Source: Todiramphus chloris collaris
Taxonomy: Eukaryota > Chordata > Aves > Coraciiformes > Alcedinidae
NCBI GenBank assembly: GCA_025345505.1
Contig: JANVCC010000018.1
Location: 12,592,231 to 12,656,230 of the forward strand
Reading direction: 5' to 3'
Length of the DNA stretch: 64,000 bases
Part shown: positions 12,554 to 26,431 of the stretch, piece after piece
How positions within the stretch are numbered: position 1 is the first letter of the stretch
Layout: each line of letters begins with the position of its first letter
Notes under the pieces: model-generated
The model's database searches: none
What the model saw: the letters and a program-made list of their open reading frames with translations, nothing else
Told to the model about the DNA's origin: nothing
Program-made: the position numbers and the translations under genes

Positions 12554-15500
12554 AGAAAATTTTTGAGAGAAAAGTGAGTACACATGCAGAAAGTTTCAGA
12601 ATGCAAATAAGATCTGTGCTGGTGCAGAAACAGGCTTTAGTATATGCAGTACCCCTGGGCCCCACATTGCCTCTCTATTTCACCCTACCTAATCAACTGG
12701 CAAAATATAAAACCAATCCTGTCAGCAAGGAGTGGGCCTGAAGACTTTCAGTGACCTAAGCAGTGAATGACAGATAATGACGTGTTCTTTCTGACCTAGT
12801 GAATTGAAGTGGCTCAGCTTAATCACTAAGGCTGAGAGTACTTTGGCCCAGCACAACCACAACTTTCTTATTTAAGACATTCTTAGCAAGAAATGTTTGA
12901 TCCAGACACTATAAGCTTCAAACAGTACATTAAACTTGCCCTGTATGTAAATAAAAATAGACAAGTTTGGGGTTTTTTTTGTTGCATAATTTAAGCCATA
13001 GAGAGGAAAATCACCAATTGTTTGAATACCATATACTGGATAGAAGATTCTTTAAAAGAAAAAAAGTAGATATGATGAATTATCTAAGCATAAATCCCCG
13101 TGAACACTATTCTTACACTGACATTATTTTATAGTGTAGTTTTGTAAAGTTCTTGATGATACAAAACTCTCGGAAACAAAAACTGGTCTAGCTCAAGCAA
13201 CAGGATGTAGACAAGGACGATCCTGGATATTGCAAGATTCTGGCCCACAGGTGAACTATAGCAGGCCAGGAGTTTAGTGTTGAAGACAACATTTTAGGAA
13301 AGCTCCTGAGGCTGGCCATAACTGTCATTTTATCAGAATTCAGCACAATACAGAAACTTGCACAAGACTTTCCTTTTCTCTTCCTTCTTCTTTTCATAAA
13401 ACAAAAGTCAGGAAGGGCATGAAAAGAGAATGCTGACAAGGATTTTTACTTTGTAGCTGTCATGAGACTTTCTCAGAAAGCAAGTCATTGCAAATATTGG
13501 GCTGTCCATATTTGAAATGTAAGAGTCCTTTTCTCTGTTTGCTAGTTGTCAGGTTTTTTCTCTTCCTTCACTGATGAAGAAAGAAGACAAACAGTAAAAA
13601 AAAATGAGAGTAAGGTGGACAATGATACAAACACAACTTTCCACCTTAAAGACTCTGCATCCCTAGATTCAAGGAACAGGCAAGTGAAATGTGAAATTAA
13701 GATTGTAATTGCATTGGAATATAAAAATAATAAAACTGAACTCAGAGGATCTGACTTAGTTTCTGACTTGACACTGTTTAAGCAGGAAACAGTCTGTGTT
13801 GTGTCTTTTCAAAGAGCAGTAAGCTGCAAAAAAGCCTTTTTCTGCATCCTTTGAGATTTCTCAGACTTGTCAATGGACCTGCAAAAAGAAGTAGCCCTTG
13901 ACTTGAAAAGTAGGTCTGCATTCACCAGCTTCAGAAGTATCCAACTGGTTAGGATAATGTTAGTGGCAATGTCTGGCAGGTGGTAGCACATGATGGTGAA
14001 ATAAATAATTCCACAGGCTAGTGCATTATTGGAAGGGACTATTATATTAACTACAAAAGCATTTATGTCCCATACACATACTTCATTGATTTCTGGCATC
14101 CCACATTTCCAAAAGCTTTTTTTGCTTAGTTTGTTGCTGAAGTTCCTGATTCAGGAAATCATGTGAGTATGTAATAGCATGAACTCTTTTGATTTGTTTG
14201 CCTGCCTAGCGGCCAACTAATAAAGGCCTTCACAATAATATGGATGGAAATGCAACACATGCCAACATAGTTTGGACTAGCTGATCTTGTTATGAGAGAC
14301 AAGTACCCCTACACTGTACATCTCTTTCTCCCCTACTTGCAGTAAATTTGCATCCGCAGAAATATATGCTTGAATACTTTTAGGTTCAAATAGTTCCAAG
14401 AAGAGCCTCAATTTCAAAGCAATTTGAAAATGATGAGTGAAGGCAATTAATGTTTAACTTGTATCTATTTCAGAGGGAAAATACCTTTGGGAAGGATAGA
14501 ACAATAAACTACAAAACAAGAAATTTAATTTGGGTTTTACACTTCTGCTTATCATGAGTGATGCATCCTTAAATTTTGCAAATAAAAGAATATAAAATAG
14601 TATAGTAGGTTTGAAAAATTATCCTAGTATCATTTCCATCAGTTAATTATTTATACCAGTCAGTTTCCACACGGTATTTGAAAAAGAATCCAGATTCTTA
14701 ACATAAATTAATGTAAGTTAAGAATCATATGGATAATGCCCTTATTCACATGAATTGCCTTAGCCTCCTTTGCAATAGTGCAGATGATTCCAAAAAGAGT
14801 AGCACAGAAAGAAGAAATTTAGTGGAATAATTCTAATGGGGAAAAAGGTGCAAGATCCACATTTTATCAACTGAATTTCCAAATATAGATGATTTTAAAA
14901 AATTATTGTAATGATTGTAAACATTAAAATTCCACATAAAGGAAAACCTGTATTTGAAGGCATGATTGGGATAAAACTGAAAACCTGCTGAACTTTAAAA
15001 GAATATGCTTTCATTTAACTTTCTTACTAACAATTGCATATGAAAATTCTTCAACCACATATATTTCTATAGCTGAAATTCGATTGTTGGCAGTAATGTC
15101 AGTATATTTTAAGGACACTTTTGCCTTTTCCTGCTTGTATTTTGAGACTATTACAAAATAATTCTGGTTCATATTTCTTTGAGTGCTATTCTTCATACAC
15201 TGTATGGTCAAAACTTCCATACTAACATCACAAGCACTTCAGAACTTGGAGTGGAAACCCATCCCATGACTGAAATTTTCTGCCACTCTAGATGCTACAC
15301 TTCAGTCAGTGGAGATGAGCAGATTTATACTGGGCAGAGACATTAACATTGTACAGTTCCCTACTATCGAGGGTTATTTAGAATACATACATGCCCTTGT
15401 TTGGTTGTGAATTTATAGAGGGAGCTATTTCCCAATAAGGATGAAGTAGGAACTTGTACAGAGCTCTTTCTGAATACATGAGTCTCCCACACTAAGTGCA

Positions 15501-16684
15501 CTGTCAAAATGAGGTCTGATTTGTAATTTGTGCTTTTGTAAGCCAAAATGATTGCAAACCTTCTGTTTCAATATGAAAGATTGCAAGCTACATAGGAAAA
15601 GTGCAGGAGTCACAGGAGAAAGCACTTAGAGAAAATTGCTTCTTGAAATCCCCACAGCTAGTAGCAGTCTAGAATGGGATCATTTGGTCAGTATGGGTGT
15701 AAAGGTTAAAAACAGGGGGAAAATAGAGGATAAAATTGACCTGAGAAAAACTGTGACTGAATTTGACTATTAAGAGAGCTTACTCTTTTTTAACTTTCAC
15801 CTATCAGGTAACTCTGAAAAAACATAGCTAATGAAATGCATTAGTTAATTGAGAACAGACTTAGATGTTGATTAGAACCATGGTAACTAGACAACAGTAA
15901 ACTATGCAGTACACAGAGGAAAAAGAGCAGGCCTCTGTCTACAAATACAGTTGGAAAGAAAGAAAAAGAAAGAGACAGATGATCTTGCCTACCAATCCAA
16001 AATGTTCTTGGTAAGTTGGAAAATGTGTCAGGTCTATTAATCAAGAAGTGCCATGTCATATCTGCATTTAAAATGTGAGTCCAGAGATGGCTAAGGTCAA
16101 TGATAAAGATTTTAATAACCTCATTTGGCTTTGGACAAGGCCCACAATTTTCTAATGCGTAGTGCTTGGAGTAGTCAGAGAGCGCAGGCACCAGATGAAA
16201 GAGGAAGAAGGCAAGAGAGTGCAAAGCACTTTGTTCGCTGATGCTGTTCTGTGGCATTGCTTTTTTCACAAACAACTTTGAGCCAAACAGAATCAAGAAA
16301 TATGCATTCTCATACTAATTTCACACATACTGTTGTAAGGATTGGTTGAATTCACTGGGAGTGACACATTGATCACATTCATGCCACATCTCACAGAAAG
16401 TCTTTTTTCATCTGCTTAGAAGTGTGACATTTCTACACAGAACAATACATGCTGCTTTTCACCCTCTCTACCACTTCCAAGCTTTCACAGATGTCTGAGT
16501 CTTAAAAATAAGATCTTTAGTCCAGACAGATCTATTAAAGCAGCTCTTGTTCTCAGTCATGTGCTGGGAACATACTGCATCACCTGGAGTATTTCTGTCA
16601 GCATAGTATATATAATTCTTCCAGATCCTTAAGTAAGACTTTATTTGTAAAATATGAATGTTGTGTTCCCTTAAAACATTCTGG

Positions 16685-16800
16685 GTTTTGGTTTTGTGGT
16701 TTGTTTGTTGTTGTTTATTTGTTTGTTTTGCTTTGTTTTCCTTTTTTTTTTTCTTTTGTTTTGTTGGTTTGGTTATTTTACTGTGTTTTGTCTTGTCTCT
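16685..16800. repeat. Low-complexity T/G-rich tract
   Basis: An irregular mix of GTTT, GTTTT and T runs, strongly strand-asymmetric (almost no A or C on the plus strand). A minus-strand open frame across it is only an artefact of the repeat, being rich in K, Q, N and T. Confidence 0.85.
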
Positions 16801-19040
16801 CTGAGTGATTGAGAAGCCTGTACACATGCTGCAGGCTGCTGCTGATTCACCTCCCACTGTGGCATTGCCCATACTGGCAGCTATTACCTTGCTACAGAAG
16901 GACTTTATAAACTAGGATTTAGACTGCATTTTTATACAGAGGCATATATTATTCCAGCAGCTTTAATCAAGCCTTGCTCAAAATGCATCCGCACTTTCCA
17001 AATACATTATTGTGTGTGCAGATGTTGCAGGAGCAGTACACCTCTTGAAAAAGACAAACCAGAAATTATTTCTCTTGAAGTTACTAAGTTTGTAATAAGA
17101 TAACTAGCTATAATAATATCCTTGAAATTATACAAGCCACTTGGATGGTGAGCCTCCCAATGGACTGGTAATGTATTTCAGACTTTACAGCTGTGTATTT
17201 CTCCATCTGTACTGCAAAGGCAGGTTATCAATGGGGTTATATTTTAAAAGGGAGATTGTTCCCTAAACTCATTTACTCTGTCTTGTTCTTATCATTGCCT
17301 AAAGGAAATTACAACAATTACTTAGCTGGGAAACTAATATTAAAAGAAATATTTATGTTTCCTTTAATAATATTCAGCAGGAAGAATGAGAGACAGCCTG
17401 TGTCATCTGCGTAGGATCTTTCTGTTCACACCCTGAAATCAGAAGCATCACAAAGGGCTCTGTCAATCAGGTGTCTGGAACTGTTGCTATAGTTCTGCAT
17501 TATCTTTGACTGGACTTTGCAGTAAATCTTATTGGAATTCATAGTCTGCTAATGACACAATCTGACCAAAAATCTCTTCTGAAACTTTATAGTTGGACAA
17601 ACTGATATAATCAGATGTTCTGGGGAAAAAAAAAAAAAATTAAAAATTGTTTTAGTCATTTGCAGTTGACCAGCTATGAATTTTCTGTTCCACCAACTTG
17701 CAGTGTAGATCTTCTGAGCCATCAGTGGAATAATTATATATGCTGATCAGTCCTTACTCTTGCAAACAGTTCTGTTGCTGTTCATGCATATATTCATATG
17801 CCTAAGTAGCTATCAGTAAGAACAAATTTTTCATATTTCTAGCTGTATTCATAGTTTAATATTTTTATTATGCCTAGGTGAAAATATGCCCAATGGAATA
17901 ACAAGGTAGGTCTCTATTAAGCTTCAGAACCCATTCAAGAAGGCATATGCACCAGGCCAAGGGATACATTATTACACAATTATAAGATAGTATTGTATCT
18001 GAGAAATACTTTTACATTTGCAAGGATCATTTCTAAGTCATAAATCAGGGGTCTGGATTTTTTTCTGAAAGGCATATCACTTTGCATATCTTAGACTAAA
18101 GGAGTACAATGACTAATAAAATGTAACATACAATAATCCTTTGGACTTCAAATTTACACTTTATATTTAAAAGACATCCTAGTTATTAAGTGGCATTTAA
18201 AAAGCAGCATGTGTACACAATAATTGGCAATGACTTACTGACATAAGGAAAGTATAATAGCTCCCCTTAAAAAGCCTTAATGGATGTTGTAAGTTTTTTT
18301 TTTGTAAAATAAACAAGACTTGGCTTAGAACATTTCTAATATATTGTATCCCTGTAATTAGTCTATTGTAACAATCAGATCTTACTCTTGCTGAAAACAT
18401 GGCATCTAACTATCCCAAACTCTGGCACATAGGAGAGGACTGGAAAGAACTAAGCTGTTCTGTTGATGACTTCAGTACAAGAAACTAGTTAAATCAGAAT
18501 CCATGTTATGTAGCTCAAAATTATTACTATTGTAATTGAAGTGAATCAATTATTAGTATTATCACAGAACCTAGAGGCACAGAAAATCAGGGTCTCTTAT
18601 TGGGACTCCATGAACACAAGCAAGAGATTCTTCCTTGAAGAGCCTTCCATCTAAATAGAGACTGAAGTATGGCAAAGGAAATCATTGCAGCAGAGGAATT
18701 CTGTAATGAGAGACATTGCATCAGCTGCTGACAATATCTAGAAAGGTTTTGGAGGTGTTATGCAACATACCTACTTTTTTTTTTTTAATATATGTATATA
18801 TTTATATAAAAATATCCATTTTATGTAATCCTTAATACATTCCAATCTGAATACATTTTAGTAGCTTCAGTAGTCTTCCAGGATCTATCAGGCAATCCAT
18901 GAAAGAATTACCTCAAGCCACATATACTTTAAATCATCAGCATTATGACTTATGAGTGTCATATATTACCTAAAGTTGGAACTTTTGACCTTGTAATGAG
19001 AACACTCTTGTAACAATTATGTTTATATGTGTAAATGATA

Positions 19041-19101
19041 ATAAAAATTCATAGCTACTCTATAGCTTATGGTTCACTTTAAAAAAAAAAAAAAAAAAAA
19101 A
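19041..19101 (+). repeat. A(21) run preceded by AATAAA
   Basis: A run of 21 A (19081-19101) with an AATAAAA hexamer about 35 bases upstream. It resembles the 3' end of a retroposed transcript, but no coding body is recognisable to the left. Confidence 0.5.
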
Positions 19102-19680
19102 GAAGACAATGCAAATAGTTGACCTCCCTGTTGTAATTTGTTACTTTTCTTTGCCCAGGAATTGTACATATATACAGACAAAGGTAAGTTGTCTGCAGGT
19201 TTGATTTAACACTACATTTTTTTCCCCATATTGATTGAGAACTGATATATGCTTAAATTGGCTAATTCTGCCACCAGATATCTCCTTAGGATCTCATTAT
19301 GAGAGGTCAAGGTACATTAACAGCTTGACAGGTTAGTTCAATGTTGCCTAGGAACCAGTGATCCTGACCAATTTGTGTTTAAAATGGACAAACAAAGAAA
19401 CATCTTAATCATCAGTAAATATGTGCCCATTGCTTGTAAATGGAAAATTTACTAAAACTTGAGAAAATTCAAACAAAGAAGAAAGATAGAAAAAAGCTCA
19501 ATTACAATTTGCAGTTATATAAGAAGAACAACAAAAGCAGGAATAAGAAATCATAGTATTTTCTGTATGGAAGAGAAGGAGATGTGTTTGGCAATGTATA
19601 TAAATTCAAAGTTAAGGATTTTGATATATTGATAAGGGAAGATAAGTAAACAAAGCAAGAAATCCATGGCTATTGGAGGT

Positions 19681-20320
19681 AATCATAGATTCATAGAATG
19701 ATTTAAGTTAGAAGGGACCTTAAAGATCATCTAATTTCAACCCTCATGCCATGACCAGGGACACCTTCCACTAGATCAGGTTGCTTAAAACCCTACCCAA
19801 CCTGGCCTTGAACACTTCCAGGGAGGGGTCACCGACAACTTTGGGCATGTTTCACTGCCTTCACAGTAAAGGATCTCTTCCTTATATCTAATCTAAATCC
19901 ATCCTCTTTCAGATTAAAACTGTTGCTCCTTGTCCTATCACTACATGTCCTTGTAAAATGCTCCTCCCCATCTTTCTTGTAGACCCTCCCTTTAGGTACT
20001 AGAAGGCTGCTGTAATATCACTCCAGAGCTTTCTCTTCTCAAGGCTAAACAATCCCAGCTCTCTTAGCCTGTCGTCACAGGAGAGGTGCTGCAGCCCATT
20101 GATCATCTTCATGGCCCTCCTCTGGACTTGCTTGAAGAGGTCTGTGTTTTATGCTGGGGGTCCCAGAGCTAAATACAGTACTCCAAGTGGTGTCTCATTA
20201 GAGCAGAGGGGGAGAATCACCTCCCTTGACCTAGTGGCCACACTCATAGCCCAGGATGCTATTGGCTTTCTGGGCTGCAACCACAGATTACTGGGTCATA
20301 TTCAGTTTTTCATCCACCAG
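19681..20320 (-). mobile_element. CR1 LINE, 5'-truncated, minus strand, older subfamily
   Basis: The left edge carries the CR1 tail (AATCATAGATTCATAGAATG), followed by a TTAGAAGGGACCTTAAAGATC block and the older-subfamily 3' UTR wording (CATGCCATGACCAGGGACACC). The rest reads backward through the ORF2 C-terminus (the FSLEKRRL and ERVQRRA regions are recognisable on the minus strand, with many stops) to about the MSQ region. It is more diverged than the copies at 6.9 or 53.9 kb, so probably inserted earlier. No intact frame remains. Confidence 0.93.
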
Positions 20321-20730
20321 TCTGCATAGGAAGACTGTAAGAAGTATTGTTGTTATTTGTTTATTAATTTAAAAAAAAAAGAAGAATAGTTTATTTTCTT
20401 TAGTAGATGAACATAGATTGCTAAAAAGAAAGCAGGAAAGCCAGAAGTGTTCAAGAAGTTTTTGGGTTTCTTTTTCTGTATTTAATGGGATGATTGATTA
20501 CAAGATACAAGTATGATGAAGCACTTTCCAGACCATTAGTAACAATGGATGATGTTAAACAACATCTACTAGCTATAAACATTTTTTAAATCATCAGGTT
20601 TGGATAAATTGCAAAGAATATTACTAAATGAGGTAACTGTGGAGTTTTCTGGCCTTCTAATGCTCTTTTTTTATTAAATCTTGAAACACTGGAAAAGTCA
20701 CAAAAGCTGGAAGACTATTAACATTGACAC

Positions 20731-20805
20731 AATCACACAGAACCACAGAATGGTAGGGTTTGGAAGGGACCTCTAAAGATCATCTAGTACAACCTTTCTG
20801 ACAGA
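20731..20805 (-). mobile_element. CR1 LINE 3' end, minus strand, very short
   Basis: Only the last 75 bases or so of a CR1 are present: the tail (AATCACACAGAACCACAGAATGG), the GGGTTTGGAAGGGACC block and GATCATCTAGTACAACC. It ends before any coding sequence, as an extreme 5' truncation would. Confidence 0.9.
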
Positions 20806-22132
20806 AAAGGAGGAGTTGTAAGAAGGCAAGTAGATAGTTCATTGAACCAAGCTTCATTTACTGTGATGTTATTTGGAAAAAAAATTGTTGAAAGAAACCT
20901 GGTGAGTTTTAAATACATGTCCTCATTTTAGGGTATGTATTTTCATTTTAGGATATGGGAAACATCAGAACTATCTCTGCTAGCTCCTTGCAAATGAAGG
21001 ATTTCTTTTCTTGATGACCATTCCAGAACTATTTCAAAGAATATGTAATGTAATCTTTTGACGTAGAAAATGTTATGCTAGTTTTCAGTATGATCAAACC
21101 CATCCTCTTTCTCATACCTTTTGAGAGTAAAGGTTTTTCTCGTTAGTCTATTGTAAACATTGAATACCTATGCATTTTGGATATGTATTGGAAATGTCTT
21201 TAGAACATCTTTTAAAAATATGCCAAGATCAAAACCTCACAAAATATGGTCCCAGTAAAATTTCAAACATTAAGGTTTATTTTAATTCAAGTTAGATTTA
21301 ATACCTGAAATCTAAAATGAGGTAAAAATAACTCATCTTAGAAAATCTAATAACAACTAATAGCAAACTAGACTGTACTGAACTTCATTCAGATTTCTGG
21401 AACTAATTCCATTTTCATGGGTCAGTTTTCTTGGTAACTTTTCCTGTAGGAATTTATTAATTCTAAAGCAGTGAACACATCGGTCTTACACAATTCCTTA
21501 TTTAGAAAGCTACTTAGTTTCAAAGATATTGTTACTATCTTGATAAAAGCTCTCCTTTATAGAATGTTTTCACTAAAACTTTCCTTTTGTTTGTCTTTTG
21601 TTTGCCACAGTGCATCTTCAACCTAAATTTACAGTACTCCCTGTAACGACAGTACTCCTGCCTCTTGAAACAGGGAAACCTCTTTTTTTGTATCGCCCAA
21701 CACAATCTGCTTCTGATACATTTTCCTCTCATGACCTCAAATAAGATGCAACCAAATCACAGATTAATGAACTGTGAACTCCATCAAAGGGATAGTTTAA
21801 CATAAATTCTCTCTATGGCCTTGCCCATCTGCAGGCATATTCTCTGCATGCTGCAAGAGTGTAAGTCTTCTGTCAACCTCAAGCAATCTGCTTTTCCATC
21901 TGTGGTCTCTCTGTATCTTCTTTCTGCTCAATAGCCTTGGGGAATAACTAATCACTCTTTAAGGCTATGCCTTACATAGGAACAATACATCTCCAGATAC
22001 TTGCCACCACTTCAGTTCTTTTACTGGAAGGCTAAACCTTGTATGCCTACAGTTAGCTCATCCATGAGTTATCATGGCTTTCCATCTGGCCTACTTTCAT
22101 ACTGTAAGCTCCTCCAGTAACTGTTGGAGAAC

Positions 22133-22164
<32 letters not shown>

Positions 22165-25100
22165 CTACCAAAGGCTGGATTGATTAGTTGGCAGTTAAGA
22201 CAGTGTTTTCTACATCCTCCAAAGTTGATCAGATTTCAAAACATGACCACTGGAGAGAGTTATTAACACATCTTCTTCCATGGACTTCATTCTGTACACA
22301 TTTCATTTTGAAAATTCCTCTTCATTTGAATGTCTGTTTGAGAAATAGGGATAATTGTCTTTGAAGGCTTTTAAAGTGATAACGTCTCTGCTTAATTTTT
22401 GTGTTTGTCATAATACGAAAAGTCTAGAGTAATTTGTTTCTCTCCTTTTACTATATGGGAAGAACTGAATTTGAAGAACAGTTATACCAGTTCTTCACCA
22501 GTTGCAATTTAGACACAAATGTGTCAGATAAGTTAGGTGGCCTATAGTTCACCTGTGAATTTTTGAACATACATCCTCAGCCATCAGGAGCTATCTGATA
22601 CAATGTTAGAATAAGATCTCCCTTTATGATTATACTTACTATGCTACTTCTTTCTTCTCTAGGGGCTCTTGTGCCAAATTAAGAACAATGAGCAAAAAGC
22701 TTTTGATTTGAGTAGTACATCTGCCTGTTATGATATGCTTTGATTCAGTTCTGGAGAGTTTTGTGCATTTAAAAAAAAATATTATTTTTTTTAATATATG
22801 TTTAGAAATTATAAGATTATTGCATGAATAAATCAAACTCCAAAAGTCAACAGAGGAAATGAAAAATATTCATATTCTTCTCTTATGAATTAAAGAATAA
22901 TTCACCATATTTTTTTCTTTTCACATATGTAATCAGATATGTATTTCAACCATGTCAATCCTAGAGCTGTCTCCAAGAGCACCCTTAAAGGATCATCTAA
23001 GCCTTGTGCAACCTGTTCAGGTATAACAGTCTTTCAAGATAAAGGAAAAGGGAAAGAAGGAGCTTTACTTGATAACTGCTACACTGTAGAATTGCTTATA
23101 ATTTTGAGAAAAAATTAGAAATTATGCTACTATATCAAACAAGACAGTGTTTTCTTTTCACAAAGTACTGCGTACGTGACTACACAAAGTCATATATAAG
23201 GCAAGTAATTTGACAGAAAGATACTAACTATAACAATGTAAACAAGCTGTTCCATTAGCACGATATACCTGGAAGTACCTCTGGCTCTATTAAATAAATG
23301 TTTTCTTTGTTCTCCAATTATCCTTGTTTCATTTATGCCATAGTCACCTGCTGAACAACAGTACTAAATTACTAAACTTCCACTGTTTCATAAAATCACA
23401 TCTCATTTTTTGAGGGGAACCCTGTGTTGCAGCAGTTACTGACATATATCATTTGTGTGGTCCAATGTTACAGCAATTCAATGTCAAACCAACCTAATGT
23501 AGCAGGCAAAGCAAGCTGTTAACAGTTATTTTCTGTTTATTCTGACAAATAAAATAAAAGTTTCTTTAAACCAAGACAGCTCCAAGGGCTGTTTTGGTGG
23601 GATAGTTTTATTATAAGCTGATTTCAGTTAACTAATATTGCTAGTTATTGCTAATAACTAATATCCCACTGTCAGCTTTGTCTCTAGATATCTTGAAATG
23701 AACAGACTGTGCTGAGAAAGGCGAACGTCAGTTGTCTATGCTCGATGAAAGCAGCACTTGCAGGCTGATGCAGAATTAGAGACACATTTCAGCAATATGT
23801 CAAACAATGATGACACTCTTTCTAGAAAAAACAAAGTTTAAAAAAACCCAAAACCCCAGCCTTATATTGTTTTTTTCCAATAACTCATCACCCCCTCAAA
23901 AGCACTTAGCACAAAATCGTTATAATTGAGGATACATGATAATTTATCAGTACTCACCTAATTTTTAAATACTTCTAGTTTTCAAATACAAACTAACTTT
24001 CAAAAATGATTACCTGTGATGATATTTGAGCATGGTGGGAAGTACTACTCGGACAATCCAGTCATCCCATTTTAAAACCACCAAGCAAGGATCAGATTAT
24101 CAGCATCATGTACCAGGGGCTAGTAAAAGAACTGAATGGATTTGTATTTGATCCTGAAAAAGATTTGCTCTTTGATACCATATGTAATGCAGTGTTTAGC
24201 ATATAGTGACTCCTAGGAACTGTCCAGAAAAGTGTATGTTTTGAGGGCTTGATTCAATGTTTTTCCCTAAAAGGAATTAAATATCTAATTTTGGAAAGGA
24301 TGATTAGAACTTTTATGAAAGCACTAAATCTCATCACCTAGGAGATTACAAGTAACAAGATGCAAGAAACCATTCAGCAATTTCACATTCTTTAGGATGG
24401 TAAGCTGGATTTAATTCACTTTTTGTCTGGTCAATCAATACAGCATTGATAGCCATGACCTCACCATGAAGAAAATATAATCTAGATTCATCAAGTAGAA
24501 ATATGAAATATGGCTCTAGCCAAACACCAAGATACATTATTTAAAACTCTAGTGAACTGCTTGCAGACATTATCAGGGCAATTTTAAACATTAATAAGTC
24601 AGTTTCAGTGAGCAGTAAGATAAACCAAAATCACAGGGATTGTCTTGGGGATATGGGGCATTTGTCTTTTTCTCTTCAATTCTTGATATATATGCCTTAT
24701 TCTTTTCTCCCTAATAGAGAAGAAGAATGGTTTACACTTAGATAAAAGATACAGATTCATATTTTACTTCCTGCTATAACACTGTCTAGCCAGGGGAACA
24801 TCCAGAATGTGCCATTACTCTCACACCATATTCACAATGACTTTGAAGGAATTCCAGATCAACACTCACAGGAAAATAAACCTATTTATTATTTCTAGCT
24901 GCATTTTACGTGGTACCAGGGTGGGATAACTACAGTCTGGCTGACTTGTTAAAGAAATGATTTATAAGATTAGGGAAGTATTCTGTTGTGAATAGGACAT
25001 GCTAGAGACATATTCTTTATCATAATTATCACATCTTCAGATAGGAAGAAGGAACAAATCAACAAAAATATTTGACTGCTGTTTGAACTCTCTGGACTGT

Positions 25101-25329
25101 AAGGTACAGGACTCAAGGGGCCTGGCTTTTACTCTTAGATATATCAAGTATTGGCGATTCCTCTGAGCTGACGAATAAGTAGATGCAGGAATTAAAACCC
25201 AGAGAAGCATGATCAATGAAAGGATAGAGTAGGAGAGTAATGAAAGAAGTTGCTGATGTGACAGGTGAAGGTGCAAAGAGATGTGTGACCATATAGCTGT
25301 TGTCATGTCATATAATAAGGAAATGTAAG
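20806..25329. other. Unique AT-rich non-coding DNA
   Basis: No gene or recognisable element was found. The stretch includes a short tandem duplication of about 20 bases at 20923-20957 (repeated CATTTTAGG-type unit), a T(29) run, and scattered A/T simple sequence. A minus-strand frame at 24346-24537 has no supporting splice signals that I trust. Confidence 0.6.
22136..22164. repeat. T(29) homopolymer
   Basis: An uninterrupted run of 29 T. No TTTATT (reverse AATAAA) lies close to its right, so a minus-strand retroposed tail is not supported. It is likely to be length-variable. Confidence 0.9.
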
Positions 25330-26431
25330 TGTGGTGGGTTGTGGTGGTTGTCTGGACACCTGGTGCCAAACAAAGCCTCTCTATCACTCCTCTCTTTGTC
25401 AGGATGGGGAATGAAAGTATACAAAAGGCTCGTGGGTTGAGATAAGGTCAGGGAGAGACCATTCATCAATCATCATCACAGGCAAAACAGACTTGACTTG
25501 GAGAAATTAGTTTAATTTCTTACCAATCAAATTATAGTAGGATAATGAAAAATAAAAAAATAATTTTTAAGCAACTTCCCCTCCATCCCTCCCTTGTTCC
25601 TGAGCTAAAGTTTACATTCATATTTTCTCTGCCTCCTCCCCTCCAGTGACACAGGGGGATGGGGAACGGGGTTTGCAGTGAGTTCATCACATGATGTTTC
25701 TCCTGCTCCCTCCTCCTGAAGATGAGAACTACTCATGCTCTCCCACTGCTCCAGCATGGGGTCTCTCCAACAGAAGACAGTTCTCCACAAATTTCTGCAG
25801 TGGGAGTCCTTTCCATGGGCTGTAGTTTTTCATTAACTTTTTCAGCATGGGTTCCTAGTACCATGTACTGCCCTTCAGGAACAGACTGCTAGGATGCTCC
25901 GCTCTGGGTTGCCCATGAGGTCACAAGTTCTGCCACCAGTCCTGCTCCAATGTGGGCTCCTCTCTCCTTGAGCCTGCTCTCCAGGAGCATGCTCCATCCT
26001 GCTCCCATGTGGTCACATCCTCCTTCAACCATCCACCTGTTCTGGCATGGGGTCCCCCACAGGCTGCAAGTGGATATCTGTTCCACCATTAACTTCCATG
26101 GGCTGCAGGGGAACCTCTGCTCTGGTGCCTGGACCACCTCCTTCTTCTCCTTCACTGGCCTTGGTGTCTGTAGTCATTTCTTTCACATATTCTCACTCCT
26201 TTCTTCTGCTGCAGCTGCTGTTCTGCAGACACTTTTTCCTTTTCTTAAATATTATCACAGAAGCACTACCACTGTCGCTGATGGGCTCAGCCTTGGTGAG
26301 AAGCAGGTCTGTCTTGGATCCAGCTGACATTGGCTCCATCAGACATAGGGAGAAAACTTGCATCAGCTGCTCACAGAAACCACCCCTGTAACTCTCCCGT
26401 TGTCAAAACCTTGCCTCACAAACCCAATACA
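25330..26431 (-). mobile_element. Long (about 1.1 kb) solo LTR of an avian endogenous retrovirus
   Basis: It begins TGTGGTGGGTTG and ends AATACA. The body matches the well-known long avian LTR type: a GGCTCGTGGGTTGAGATAAGG block, a GGCAAAACAGACT block, then many degenerate copies of a unit of about 45 bases containing GCTCCAGCATGGGGTC-like and CCATGGGCTGCAG-like parts (roughly 25690-26130), and a final CCAAACCTTGCC-like end. Orientation is minus: TATTTAAGA lies at the promoter position (plus 26243-26251). The polyadenylation-signal position has changed to AAGAAA on the minus strand (plus 25516-25521). Open frames inside it, including one of 125 codons on the plus strand, come from the repeats and are not genes. 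No internal retroviral genes flank it. Confidence 0.85.

Larger units (their letters stand above)
12554..19680. other. Unique AT-rich non-coding DNA
   Basis: No gene or mobile element could be recognised. Frames of 100-150 codons at 13546-13854 (+) and 15841-16296 (-) look like chance open frames. The stretch contains a GT-rich low-complexity block and several A/T runs (listed separately where long). The part at 12554-12900 is less AT-rich and may be an old unrecognised repeat. Confidence 0.55.

Noticed and set aside
13546-13854. 102-codon plus-strand open frame with an upstream TTGTCAG
   Set aside because: An acceptor-like site exists just inside the frame, but there is no matching donor of quality and no recognisable protein.
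15841-16296. 151-codon minus-strand open frame
   Set aside because: The longest non-transposon frame, but residues are unstructured (rich in F, S, L, H), there is no domain I recognise, and the possible donor (TTG|GTAGGC) is weak. Probably chance.
16468-16872. 134-codon minus-strand open frame rich in K, Q, T and N
   Set aside because: It is largely a translation of the low-complexity T/G tract.
18564-18610. Possible CR1 tail (TCACAGAACCTAGAGGCACAG)
   Set aside because: No following GGTTGGAAGGGACC block or other CR1 sequence; similarity is too short.
24346-24537. 63-codon minus-strand frame with protein-like composition
   Set aside because: It lacks a good acceptor and donor, and its length is expected by chance.
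25889-26391. Open frames of 88, 125 and 114 codons on both strands near 26 kb
   Set aside because: They lie inside the 1.1-kb solo LTR and result from its repeated, GC-richer units. None has a retroviral or host protein signature.
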